Origin: Candidatus Altimarinota bacterium
GTDB lineage: Bacteria; Patescibacteriota; Gracilibacteria; RBG-16-42-10; JAQVLK01
Length of the DNA: 44,480 bases
Direction: 5' to 3'
NCBI GenBank assembly: GCA_028704165.1
Contig: JAQVLK010000007.1
Location: 1-44,480 of the forward strand
The position numbers were made by a program, and so were the translations under genes. The notes under the pieces are model-generated. The model did no database searches. It was not told where the DNA came from and was given only the letters and a program-made list of their open reading frames with translations. Numbering within the stretch: the first letter of the stretch is position 1; every line of letters begins with the position of its first letter. Below, one piece after another: positions 7,110-14,119 of the stretch.

Positions 7110-8075
7110 ATGAAATTACTCGTGACCGGCGGTGCCGGATTTATCGGCTCGAACTTCATTCATTATTGGATAAAAAATAATCCTGAAGATGAAATTGTTA
7201 ACTTGGACAAGCTTACTTATGCTGGCAATCTTGAAAGCCTACAGGACCTGGAAGGAAGCTCAAATTATAAGTTTGTGGAAGGAGATATTTGCGATAAAGA
7301 CTTGGTGCCCCAGCTTGTTGCGGATGTTGACCTGATCGTGCACTTCGCGGCCGAGTCGCATGTTGATCGCTCGATTGAAAATTCAGATGAGTTTGTAAGG
7401 ACCAACGTGCTTGGTACACATGTACTCTTGGAAGCGGCACGACTGGCTGGTGGCAAGCGCTTCCACCACATTTCCACGGATGAGGTTTTTGGCGCCTTGG
7501 GTCCGCAGGATCCGGCCTTCAACGAACAGACTCCGTATGATCCTCGCAGTCCATATTCGGCTTCCAAGGCTGCTTCCGATCATCTGGTACGTGCTTATTT
7601 TCATACGCACAATTTACCCATTACTATTTCAAATTGTTCCAACAACTACGGGCCTTATCAATATCCTGAGAAATTAATCCCCTTCTTTATTACCAATCTC
7701 ATGCGAGGCCAAAAGGTGCCGGTCTACGGTGATGGTCAGCAAATTAGAGATTGGATCCACGTCGACGACCACAATCATGGAGTGGAGCAGATTATTAAAA
7801 AAGGGAAAATAGGAGAAACTTACTGCTTGGGTGGTAATAGTGAAAAAGCCAACCTAGAAGTCACTCGCAAAATTTTGGAACTGATGGGACAAGACGAGGA
7901 AATGATCGAACATGTCACTGATCGTGCCGGACACGACAGACGTTATGCGATCGATTTCTCCAAGGCCAAACGAGAACTTGCTTGGGAACCGGAACATTCT
8001 TTCGAAGCATGGTTGGAGAAAACAGTCCAGTGGTATAAGGAAAACGAAGAGTGGTGGGCGCCGCTGTTGCGGTAA
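7110..8075 (+). CDS. rfbB: dTDP-glucose 4,6-dehydratase
   Basis: Extended short-chain dehydrogenase (321 residues, normal length) that turns dTDP-glucose into dTDP-4-keto-6-deoxyglucose, the second step of dTDP-rhamnose synthesis. NAD-binding GGAGFIGSNF is at the N-terminus, the active-site TDEVFG at about residues 122-127 (Asp/Glu needed for dehydration) and the catalytic YSASK at about 149-153. The RDWIHVDDH segment is also typical. It is followed after 90 bp by rfbD, with two strong palindromes in the gap. There is no Shine-Dalgarno before the ATG. Confidence 0.96.
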   Translation: MKLLVTGGAGFIGSNFIHYWIKNNPEDEIVNLDKLTYAGNLESLQDLEGSSNYKFVEGDICDKDLVPQLVADVDLIVHFAAESHVDRSIENSDEFVRTNVLGTHVLLEAARLAGGKRFHHISTDEVFGALGPQDPAFNEQTPYDPRSPYSASKAASDHLVRAYFHTHNLPITISNCSNNYGPYQYPEKLIPFFITNLMRGQKVPVYGDGQQIRDWIHVDDHNHGVEQIIKKGKIGETYCLGGNSEKANLEVTRKILELMGQDEEMIEHVTDRAGHDRRYAIDFSKAKRELAWEPEHSFEAWLEKTVQWYKENEEWWAPLLR

Positions 8076-8098
8076 TACGCGGCATATTGCCGCGTATT
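8074..8098. repeat. Hairpin palindrome after rfbB
   Basis: AATACGCGGCA (8074-8084) and TGCCGCGTATT (8088-8098) are exact complements around loop TAT. The left arm begins in the rfbB stop codon. It is followed by TTG and a second palindrome rather than a T-run, so it is a poor terminator match. Confidence 0.8.
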
Positions 8099-8099
8099 T

Positions 8100-8133
8100 G
8101 ATGAAGGGGCCAGGCATGCCTGGCCCCTTCATC
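8100..8133. repeat. 34-bp perfect palindrome with GCATGC centre
   Basis: GATGAAGGGGCCAGGCA (8100-8116) is followed directly by its exact reverse complement (8117-8133). It shares the layout GA...AGGGG...GCATGC...CCCCT...TC with the palindrome at 10647-10670. No T-run follows. It could act as a transcript-end stabiliser between rfbB and rfbD, or be a mobile palindrome. Confidence 0.9.
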
Positions 8134-8150
8134 GCCACCACCACATCACA

Positions 8151-8156
8151 TATAAT
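8151..8156 (+). promoter_or_regulatory. Candidate -10 box for rfbD
   Basis: TATAAT stands ten bases before the rfbD ATG, which would give a leaderless or nearly leaderless transcript. The expected -35 position overlaps the end of the 34-bp palindrome (TTCATC) and is a weak match. Candidate only. Confidence 0.35.
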
Positions 8157-8165
8157 TTATCGTTC

Positions 8166-9020
8166 ATGAAAATTCTGATTCTCGGCGCGCGCGGTATGTT
8201 GGGGCAGGACCTGGTGAAAGTCTTGTCTGCCGAGCATGAGCTGACAGCTTGGGATTTAGCAGAGCTGGACATTACCAACCGGGAAGATGTTTTGGGAGTT
8301 ATTTCTAAGCTGAAACCGGAACTTGTCATCAATGCTGCAGCTTATACCGCTGTAGATAAATGTGAAACAGAATTTGAGCTGGCAGTTAAGATCAACGGAC
8401 ATGCGGTAGGGTATTTAGCTGAGGCTTGTGAAGCAATCGGTGCTACCTTGATACACTTCAGTACTGACTATGTTTTTAACGGTCAAAAAGAGGCAGGGTA
8501 TGACGAAGATGAGCAAAAAGATCCTATCAATGCCTACGGACGTAGCAAAGCTCTCGGAGAAGATTTGATTCAGGAGAAATGTTCTAAATTCTATATCTGT
8601 CGTATTGCTTGGCTATATGGTGCTGGTGGAGCAAATTTTGTGGATACTATGCTCAAACTCAGTAAAACACAGGACATGCTCAAGGTTGTTGATGATCAAA
8701 TAGGCTCACCAACATATACAATAGATGTTTCTAATAAGGTTGCTGAGATTATTAATAATAGTTATCAATACGGAATTTACCATATTCCCAATGATGGACG
8801 GGTCAGTTGGTATGAATTTGCATCAGAAATCTTCCGTCAAGCCGGAATTGACATCTTCTTGGTGCCAGTTGCTACGGCAGAGTTTCCAAGGCCGGCTAGA
8901 AGGCCGAGTTTTTCTGTTCTGAATAACAACAAGACTTCCAAGCTTCCAGGGTGGAAGGAGGCACTCGCAAGGTACTTAAAGAGAAATCCAAATGCCAATC
9001 CGCCTAGGCGGACCAAATGA
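8166..9020 (+). CDS. rfbD: dTDP-4-dehydrorhamnose reductase
   Basis: Last step of dTDP-L-rhamnose synthesis: NAD(P)H reduction of dTDP-4-keto-rhamnose. 284 residues, normal length. It shows the dinucleotide site GARGMLGQDL (residues 7-16), STDYVFNG at about 97-104 and catalytic YGRSK at about 124-128, with the C-terminal substrate domain FPRPARRPSFSVL. The last dozen residues (NPNANPPRRTK) are encoded by a micro-repeat (CCAAATGCCAA) interrupted by the palindrome TCCGCCTAGGCGGA (8999-9012), so the natural C-terminus has probably been replaced by repeat sequence. rfbC, the epimerase that normally acts between rfbB and rfbD, is not in the window. Confidence 0.94.
   Translation: MKILILGARGMLGQDLVKVLSAEHELTAWDLAELDITNREDVLGVISKLKPELVINAAAYTAVDKCETEFELAVKINGHAVGYLAEACEAIGATLIHFSTDYVFNGQKEAGYDEDEQKDPINAYGRSKALGEDLIQEKCSKFYICRIAWLYGAGGANFVDTMLKLSKTQDMLKVVDDQIGSPTYTIDVSNKVAEIINNSYQYGIYHIPNDGRVSWYEFASEIFRQAGIDIFLVPVATAEFPRPARRPSFSVLNNNKTSKLPGWKEALARYLKRNPNANPPRRTK
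8999..9012. repeat. 14-bp perfect palindrome inside the rfbD 3' end
   Basis: TCCGCCTAGGCGGA is a perfect palindrome flanked by related words (CCAAATGCCAA on the left, CCAAATGACAAA on the right), as if inserted into a micro-repeat. It is translated as part of NPPRRT. Similar short palindromes (TCCACC...GGTGGA) lie at 29-43 and 240-254. Confidence 0.7.
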
Positions 9021-9038
9021 CAAAGAAGGAGGGAGAAT

Positions 9039-9064
9039 GGTAAGCTAAGTAAGCTGAGTAAGTC
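9039..9064. repeat. Micro-repeat TAAGCTAAGTAAGCTGAGTAAG
   Basis: Near-tandem words (TAAGCTAAG, TAAGCTGAG, TAAGTC) follow the rfbD stop. A related tract (GGTAAGCTTAGTAAGTAC) follows the rfbA stop at about 12816-12833. From here to the promoter at 9119 there is only a GC-rich stretch with partial self-complementarity and no gene. Confidence 0.5.
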
Positions 9065-9118
9065 GCGGGCCTAGTGCTCGCGCGAGGAAACCGCCTCTGA
9101 CTTTTCCTATAAAACTTT

Positions 9119-9146
9119 TTGACAGCTAATTTGAATAGCGTATACT
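9119..9146 (+). promoter_or_regulatory. Promoter of the metK-ahcY transcript
   Basis: TTGACA (9119-9124) is an exact -35 consensus and TATACT (9141-9146) a near-consensus -10, with a 16-bp spacer. Transcription would start near 9153, about 20 bases before the first stem of the SAM riboswitch. It is the best housekeeping-type promoter in the window. Confidence 0.8.
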
Positions 9147-9174
9147 GAGCCTCGAAATCGTCCTTTACAATCTG

Positions 9175-9292
9175 TTTATCAAGAGTGACTTCTAGGGATC
9201 TGGCCCGCTTTCAAGAAGTCCCGCAACTCTTTCGTCTAAGCAACGGAAGCAAGGTGCGAAATCCAGACCTCGCTTTGGCGTGGAAAGATAAA
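9175..9292 (+). ncRNA. SAM-I-type (S-box) riboswitch
   Basis: The conserved core of the SAM-I clan is plain. P1 is TTTATC (9175-9180) with GATAAA (9287-9292), followed by AAGAG. AGGGATCTGGCCC is at 9194-9206, CCCGCAAC at 9220-9227, AAGGTGCGAAATCCAGACC at 9251-9269, and a P4-like hairpin CC(T)CGC/GCG(T)GG at about 9268-9284 before GAAAGATAAA. The aptamer binds S-adenosylmethionine and usually lowers expression of SAM-synthesis genes when SAM is plentiful; the gene downstream is metK, exactly that target. A SAM-I/IV variant cannot be excluded by eye. It lies just after a strong promoter. Confidence 0.93.
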
Positions 9293-9302
9293 TTTGCTTT
9301 TA

Positions 9303-9327
9303 CTCTTTCTCCGTTAGCGGGGAAGAG
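9303..9327 (+). promoter_or_regulatory. Hairpin in the riboswitch expression platform
   Basis: CTCTTTCTCCG (9303-9313) pairs with CGGGGAAGAG (9318-9327) around TTAG, with one bulge and two wobbles. It begins ten bases after the aptamer, where a terminator or regulator stem is expected. The following GCTCTTTAAG has only a short T stretch, so termination would be weak. The tract after it (9328-9403) repeats AGTGAATAGTGG-like words and their complements (CCACTAATCAC) up to the metK ATG, so control at translation is also possible. Confidence 0.45.
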
Positions 9328-9406
9328 GCTCTTTAAGTGATAAGTGAATAGTGAATAGTGGCTAGAAACTTTTAACCACTAATCACTAACCACTAATTAC
9401 TAATCT

Positions 9407-10576
9407 ATGTCCAACTATTTTTTCACTTCCGAGTCTGTCACCGAAGGTCATCCTGACAAGGTTTGTGACCAAATCTCAGATGCGGTGCTGGATGCTATTT
9501 TGAACGATGATCCGCAGGGTCGCGTAGCTTGCGAATGTCTCACTAAAACGGGCATGGTTATGGTGGCCGGTGAGATTACCACTACGGCTTATGTCGATAT
9601 TCCCAAGATCGCACGAGGAGTCTTGAAAGATATTGGTTATACCAAATCTGAATATGGCATTGACTGCGAAACCTGCGCTGTACTAACTCATATCGAAGAA
9701 CAATCTCCTGACATTTCTCAAGGAGTGGATGAGAAAAAAGCGGAAGGGAAAGAAAATGCAGAGCAGGGTGCCGGTGACCAAGGGATGATGTTTGGCTATG
9801 CTTGTAACGAGACTCCGGAACTGATGCCGCTGCCGATTATGTTGGCACATAAATTAACCATGCAACTTTCTAAGGTGCGCAAAGAAGGAACAATCTCTTA
9901 CCTTCGTCCGGACGGCAAGAGTCAGGTGACGGTGGAATATCAGGATGGAAAACCCTTACGCGTGGACGCGGTAGTTGTTTCCACCCAGCATGACGAAGAT
10001 GTAACTCACGAGCAAATAAAAAATGATGTGATCGAGCAGGTTATCAAACCGGTTTGTGCAAAATTTATTGATAAAAAAACCAAGTACTACGTTAATCCGA
10101 CCGGTAAATTTGTACGTGGTGGTCCTTACGCTGATGCCGGATTAACCGGTCGTAAGATTATCGTGGATACTTACGGAGGGATGGGACATCATGGTGGAGG
10201 TTGTTTCTCAGGCAAAGATCCTAGCAAAGTTGATCGTTCAGGGGCTTATATGGGACGTTATATTGCGAAAAATATCGTAGCGGCTGGGTTGGCTGATCGT
10301 TGTGAGGTACAGCTTGCTTATGCTATTGGAGTAGCGGAGCCTGTCTCGGTCTTTGTAAACACTTTTGGAACTGCTAAGGTAGATGAGGAACAAATTGTCA
10401 GCGCGGTACGTGAAGTTTTCTCACTGAAACCGGCCGGGATCCTCAAAACCCTAAACCTCAAAAGACCGATCTATAGAAAGACAGCCAGTTACGGACACTT
10501 CGGTCGCGAGGATGCAGACTTTACTTGGGAGAAGAGGGATAAAGTTGAGGAGCTGAAGAAGGCTTGTCAGTCATAG
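9407..10576 (+). CDS. metK: S-adenosylmethionine synthetase
   Basis: Makes SAM from methionine and ATP. 389 residues, normal length. Signature segments are [20 protein letters not shown] at the N-terminus, [12 protein letters not shown] (central ATP/Met site) and [20 protein letters not shown]. The last is slightly unusual ([10 protein letters not shown] where GGWGAHGGGA is common) but keeps the phosphate-binding glycines and the lysine. It is controlled by the promoter and SAM riboswitch directly upstream. ahcY follows 145 bp later, after nested palindromes, and is probably co-transcribed. In this locus SAM is likely to serve the methyltransferase domains encoded at 21904 and 34936 (inference). 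Confidence 0.97.
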   Translation: MSNYFFTSESVTEGHPDKVCDQISDAVLDAILNDDPQGRVACECLTKTGMVMVAGEITTTAYVDIPKIARGVLKDIGYTKSEYGIDCETCAVLTHIEEQSPDISQGVDEKKAEGKENAEQGAGDQGMMFGYACNETPELMPLPIMLAHKLTMQLSKVRKEGTISYLRPDGKSQVTVEYQDGKPLRVDAVVVSTQHDEDVTHEQIKNDVIEQVIKPVCAKFIDKKTKYYVNPTGKFVRGGPYADAGLTGRKIIVDTYGGMGHHGGGCFSGKDPSKVDRSGAYMGRYIAKNIVAAGLADRCEVQLAYAIGVAEPVSVFVNTFGTAKVDEEQIVSAVREVFSLKPAGILKTLNLKRPIYRKTASYGHFGREDADFTWEKRDKVEELKKACQS

Positions 10577-10579
10577 TAA

Positions 10580-10621
10580 AGACGCATTGCAATGCCTGCC
10601 CGTCCGGTCAGGCGGGCGTCT
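10580..10621. repeat. Palindrome interrupted by a second palindrome
   Basis: AGACGCATTGCAATG (10580-10594) and CGTCT (10617-10621) join into the perfect 20-bp palindrome once the 22 bases between them are removed. Those 22 bases (10595-10616, starting CCTGCCCG and ending CAGGCGGG) are themselves an imperfect palindrome resembling the insert at 435-466. A further GCAATGC follows at 10626-10632. Confidence 0.8.
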
Positions 10622-10646
10622 CAACGCAATGCTTCTCCTGTCCCGA

Positions 10647-10670
10647 GACAAGGGGGCATGCCCCCTTGTC
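10647..10670. repeat. 24-bp perfect palindrome with GCATGC centre
   Basis: GACAAGGGGGCA (10647-10658) is followed by its exact reverse complement (10659-10670). It has the same core and layout as 8100-8133. It lies between metK and ahcY with no T-run after it. Confidence 0.9.
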
Positions 10671-10721
10671 CATAACATTTAAGCCTACTTCTTAATTCAT
10701 AAAAACAATAACATTCTCAAA

Positions 10722-11978
10722 ATGGCAAAAAACTACGAAGTCCGCGATATCTCTCTGGCCAAGCAAGGCAAACTCAATCTCGACTGGGCACGTGCTCACA
10801 TGGGTGCTCTCGAGGAAGTGAAAAAACGCTTTCAGAAAGAGAAACCCCTGAAGGGATACCGCATCGCTATGGCTCTGCATGTTACCAAAGAGACAGGAAT
10901 TTTAGTTGAAACCTTGATAGCCGGAGGCGCGCAAGTAGCTATTACAGGCTGTAATCCCCTTTCTACTCAGGATGACATTGCGGCTGCCTTGGCTGAAAAT
11001 GGTGTGCGCGTTTATGCCTACAAAGGAGAAAATCATAAGGATTATTATCGTTACTTAAATAAAGTTTTGGACTTCAAACCTCATGTCACCATCGACGATG
11101 GTTGTGATTTGGTCAATGTGATTCACACTAAGCGTCAAAACTTAATCAAAGATATTATCGGAGGCTGCGAAGAAACCACGACCGGTATTATTCGTCTGCG
11201 TGCCATGGAAAAAGATAAGGCTTTGAAATATCCCGTGATCGCGGTGAACGACAATAAGACTAAGCACTTGATGGATAACTATTATGGTACCGGTCAGTCA
11301 GCACTCGATGGAATTACCCGCGCTACCAATCTGCTCTGGGCCGGCAAGACCGTGGTGGTGATTGGTTATGGTGACTGTGGCAAAGGAGTGGCCTTGCGTG
11401 CACAAGGCATGAGTGCGGATGTAATCGTTTGTGAAGTTGATCATATTTGTGCCTTGCAAGCCAAGATGGATGGTTATGAGGTGATGAAGATGGATGAAGC
11501 TGCCAAGTTGGGAGATGTTTTTATTACCGTTACCGGAGACAAGCACGTGATCGACAAACAGCATTACGGCAAGATGAAAGATGGTGCAATCTTGGCTAAT
11601 GCCGGACACTTTGACTCTGAGATCAATGTGCCGGCCTTAGAAAAAATGGCCAGCAAAAAGAGAATCATCCGTCCTTTACTTGCTGAATACACTGTAGGTA
11701 AAAAAGTAATTTATCTAGCCGGTGAAGGCCGTCTGGTAAACCTAGTTTGTGCGGAAGGACATCCCTCTGAAGTGATGTCGATGTCATTTTGCGGACAGGC
11801 ACTGGCTTGCGAATACATTATCAAAAATAAGGGCAAACTAGCTGCCAGTGTACATCAACTACCGGTTAGCGTTGATCAGAAGATTGCTAAGTTGCAACTG
11901 GATGCGATGGGGATAAAGATTGATAAACTTACTCCGGAGCAGATAGCCTACTTGAGTAGCTGGAAAGAGGGGACCTAA
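10722..11978 (+). CDS. ahcY: Adenosylhomocysteinase (SAH hydrolase)
   Basis: NAD-dependent enzyme that splits S-adenosylhomocysteine, the inhibitory by-product of methylations, into adenosine and homocysteine. 418 residues, normal length. Recognisable are the substrate domain (DWARAHMGAL, LHVTKETGILVETL, TIDDGCDLV), the NAD site VVVIGYGDCGKGVA, and the C-terminal GHPSEVMSMSFCGQAL with its conserved histidine region. With metK it forms a SAM make-and-recycle pair downstream of one SAM riboswitch. No methionine synthase lies in the window. No Shine-Dalgarno is seen before the ATG. Confidence 0.97.
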   Translation: MAKNYEVRDISLAKQGKLNLDWARAHMGALEEVKKRFQKEKPLKGYRIAMALHVTKETGILVETLIAGGAQVAITGCNPLSTQDDIAAALAENGVRVYAYKGENHKDYYRYLNKVLDFKPHVTIDDGCDLVNVIHTKRQNLIKDIIGGCEETTTGIIRLRAMEKDKALKYPVIAVNDNKTKHLMDNYYGTGQSALDGITRATNLLWAGKTVVVIGYGDCGKGVALRAQGMSADVIVCEVDHICALQAKMDGYEVMKMDEAAKLGDVFITVTGDKHVIDKQHYGKMKDGAILANAGHFDSEINVPALEKMASKKRIIRPLLAEYTVGKKVIYLAGEGRLVNLVCAEGHPSEVMSMSFCGQALACEYIIKNKGKLAASVHQLPVSVDQKIAKLQLDAMGIKIDKLTPEQIAYLSSWKEGT

Positions 11979-11997
11979 CATTCGCTTACGCTCATGT

Positions 11998-12030
11998 AAT
12001 GCCAAATGCCGAATACCAAATGCCAAAAAG
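11998..12030. repeat. Micro-repeat of AATGCC(A/G)AA words
   Basis: Near-tandem copies AATGCCAAATGCCGAATACC and AAATGCCAAA follow ahcY. The same word family flanks the palindrome at the end of rfbD. It separates ahcY from the candidate rfbA promoter. Confidence 0.5.
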
Positions 12031-12032
12031 CT

Positions 12033-12062
12033 TTGACATTCGTCATTCTATTAAGGTATTCT
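12033..12062 (+). promoter_or_regulatory. Candidate promoter of rfbA
   Basis: TTGACA (12033-12038) matches the -35 consensus. TATTCT (12057-12062) is a fair -10 at 18-bp spacing. Transcription would begin near 12069, leaving a leader of under 20 bases before the ATG at 12087 with no Shine-Dalgarno. Confidence 0.5.
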
Positions 12063-12086
12063 GCCCCGTGGACTTAACTCATTTAA

Positions 12087-12812
12087 ATGAAGGGAGTAAT
12101 TCTCGCTGGAGGCATGGGTTCTAGATTGATGCCGCTTACCAAGGTGACCAATAAGCATCTCTTGCCGATCTACGACAAGCCGATGATTTATTATCCACTA
12201 CAGACCTTAATGCAGGCTGATATTAAGGATATTCTAATTATTTCCGGTCCGCATCATGCCGGAGATTTCTTGCACTTGCTGGGCTCCGGTAAAGACTTTG
12301 CCCGTCCTAATGGCAAGCGTATCAAGCTGACTTACGAGATTCAGGACGAAGCTGGTGGAATTGCGCATGCTCTGGGTCTGGCACGAGACTTTATCGACGA
12401 TGATGACTGTACGGTAATCCTGGGCGATAATATTTTTGAAGACGATTTTGGTGCTACCATCCAAAATTTCAAAAAAGGCGCAGCCATCTTTTATAAAGAA
12501 GTTTCTGATCCAGCTCGCTTTGGAGTTGCTGAGATTGATAAAGCAGGCAAAGTGCTCTCAATTGAGGAGAAACCCCAGCAGCCTAAGTCGAATTATGCTG
12601 TTACCGGACTATATGTTTACGATCATAAGGTTTTCGAGATCATCAAAGACTTGAAACCTTCCGGTCGCGGTGAGCTCGAAATAACAGATGTAAATAATGC
12701 TTATATCCAGGCTGGCCAGATGCAGGCGCATGAGGTAGAGGGCTACTGGAGTGATGCGGGGACTTTCGAGAGTTTGTATAAGGCCAGTTCTTTGGTGAGA
12801 AATAAGAATTAA
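12087..12812 (+). CDS. rfbA: Glucose-1-phosphate thymidylyltransferase
   Basis: First step of dTDP-sugar synthesis: dTTP plus glucose-1-phosphate to dTDP-glucose. The N-terminus has the nucleotidyltransferase signature LAGGMGSRLMPLTK, followed by KHLLPIYDKPMIYYPL, the metal-site region LGDNIFED and VEGYWSDAGTFESL. At 241 residues it is the short form, lacking the C-terminal extension of the roughly 290-residue enterobacterial RmlA; short forms are common in archaea and Gram-positives. With rfbB and rfbD it gives three of the four dTDP-rhamnose steps. Confidence 0.93.
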   Translation: MKGVILAGGMGSRLMPLTKVTNKHLLPIYDKPMIYYPLQTLMQADIKDILIISGPHHAGDFLHLLGSGKDFARPNGKRIKLTYEIQDEAGGIAHALGLARDFIDDDDCTVILGDNIFEDDFGATIQNFKKGAAIFYKEVSDPARFGVAEIDKAGKVLSIEEKPQQPKSNYAVTGLYVYDHKVFEIIKDLKPSGRGELEITDVNNAYIQAGQMQAHEVEGYWSDAGTFESLYKASSLVRNKN

Positions 12813-12835
12813 GCTGGTAAGCTTAGTAAGTACTT

Positions 12836-12884
12836 AAAAAAGGAATGGTTGGAATGGTTATATTGTTCAATTGGTGCCTTTTTT
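12836..12884 (+). terminator. Possible terminator after rfbA
   Basis: AAAAAAGG (12836-12843) and CCTTTTTT (12877-12884) are exact complements closing a 33-base loop of GGAATGGTT-like repeats, with the T-run in the 3' arm. The long loop makes it a weak but plausible terminator between rfbA and the next glycosyltransferase. Confidence 0.4.
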
Positions 12885-12909
12885 AGTGAAAGTGCGAGTG
12901 GCTTCCTGG

Positions 12910-12931
12910 CATCCGCAAGGGATGCTATAAT
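12910..12931 (+). promoter_or_regulatory. Extended -10 promoter of the export operon
   Basis: TGCTATAAT (12923-12931) is an extended -10 box. A short hairpin (GCATCC 12910-12915, GGATGC 12920-12925) overlaps its left side. The -35 region is a poor match, as tolerated for extended -10 promoters. The transcript would start near 12938, about 15 bases before the ATG at 12953. Confidence 0.55.
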
Positions 12932-12952
12932 CAAGCAGCTTAAGCTTGAAAT

Positions 12953-14047
12953 ATGCCGAAAATTGGTGTTGTCTGTGTGACTTACAATAGCGAAGAATAT
13001 TTGTCGGATTTGTTAACTTCCTTACGAGAACAAGAAGGAGTAAAGCTTGAACTTTTCTTTGTGGATAATGATTCTAAAGACAAGACAGTGGAGTTTTTGA
13101 ACGCGCACCCATCCTTCGGCCTTTCTCAGGATCTTCGACAAGGGGTGCGACTGGTCTGTAATAACAAGAACCTTGGTTTTTCGAAGGCTTCTAATATCGG
13201 TGCCAAAGCGGCCTTGGAAGCAGCCTGTGACTATGTGCTTTTTGTGAATCCGGATATGGTCTTGGCCAAAGATTGCCTCAAGCAAATGTTGAACTGTTTG
13301 GGAAAAAAGATTATAGCAAACGACGCATGTAAGGGTGCAAAATTTTGCGCCCCTTCAATCTGCCAGCCCAAGATTTATGTTCACGGTAAAGAGAATAGGA
13401 TCAATACTTTTGGGACGAGTATTCAGTACCTCGGGATGGGGTATTCCGCCGGAGGTGGAATTCAAAATTCAAAATTCAAAATTCAAAATGAGATTCCAGC
13501 AGCCAGTGGAGCTTGTATGTTGGTCAAGGCAGAAGTGTTCGCCAAGGTCGGCTTTTTTGACGATAAATTTTTCATGTACTGTGAAGATCAGGACTTCTCG
13601 TGGCGGGCCAGGATGCAGGGCTATGAGATTTGTCTGGCTGAAAAAGCTCGTGCTTGGCACAAATACGATTTCCAGCGTGCTAAACGTCGGAAATTCTATT
13701 ATCTAGAGCGCAATAGACTTCAATTTGTACTCAAGAACTACCAAGTAAAGAGCTTAATACTGCTCTTCCCAGCCTTCCTTGTCTTCGAACTTGGCATGAT
13801 TTTTTACTCTATTTTTGGACTTTGGGTCCATTACAAACTATGGAGCTATATTTGGCTGTTTTTGCACATAGTAACTATTCTTAAAAATAGATTTAAGATT
13901 CAAGGTAAGCGAAACTTGACAGACAGAGACTTGAAAAAATATCTCACTGGATCAGTTCGCTCCCAAGGCCTGGGTGGGTTCTTATGGAAATATGTGGGGG
14001 ATCCTGTGCTTAGGTGGTATTGGAGGCTGGTGCGTAAAATAATCTAG
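12953..14047 (+). CDS. GT2 glycosyltransferase (rhamnosyltransferase-like)
   Basis: 364-residue GT-A enzyme: VVCVTYNSEEYL at the N-terminus, VDNDSKDKT, the metal site VNPDMVL near residue 97, the acceptor segment PAASGACMLVKAEVF and EDQDFSWRARMQGYEI. A hydrophobic helix near 265-295 suggests membrane association. It belongs to the large bacterial GT2 group that includes rhamnosyltransferases; the sugar is not readable. Residues around 170-180 (IQNSKFKIQN) are encoded by a four-fold 7-bp repeat (TTCAAAA) and look like an insertion just before the conserved ASGACM segment. It is first in the run ending with Wzm/Wzt. Confidence 0.88.
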   Translation: MPKIGVVCVTYNSEEYLSDLLTSLREQEGVKLELFFVDNDSKDKTVEFLNAHPSFGLSQDLRQGVRLVCNNKNLGFSKASNIGAKAALEAACDYVLFVNPDMVLAKDCLKQMLNCLGKKIIANDACKGAKFCAPSICQPKIYVHGKENRINTFGTSIQYLGMGYSAGGGIQNSKFKIQNEIPAASGACMLVKAEVFAKVGFFDDKFFMYCEDQDFSWRARMQGYEICLAEKARAWHKYDFQRAKRRKFYYLERNRLQFVLKNYQVKSLILLFPAFLVFELGMIFYSIFGLWVHYKLWSYIWLFLHIVTILKNRFKIQGKRNLTDRDLKKYLTGSVRSQGLGGFLWKYVGDPVLRWYWRLVRKII

Positions 14048-14119
14048 ATCTCTTCCTTGGAACGATTGTAAAATACTGATATATTTCAGCGGTAGCCAAA
14101 GCAATACCAAGATAGCTTT

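Noticed and set aside
9121-9406. T-box leader before metK
   Set aside because: No T-box consensus (TGGNACCGCG) is present, while the SAM-I core motifs are all there.
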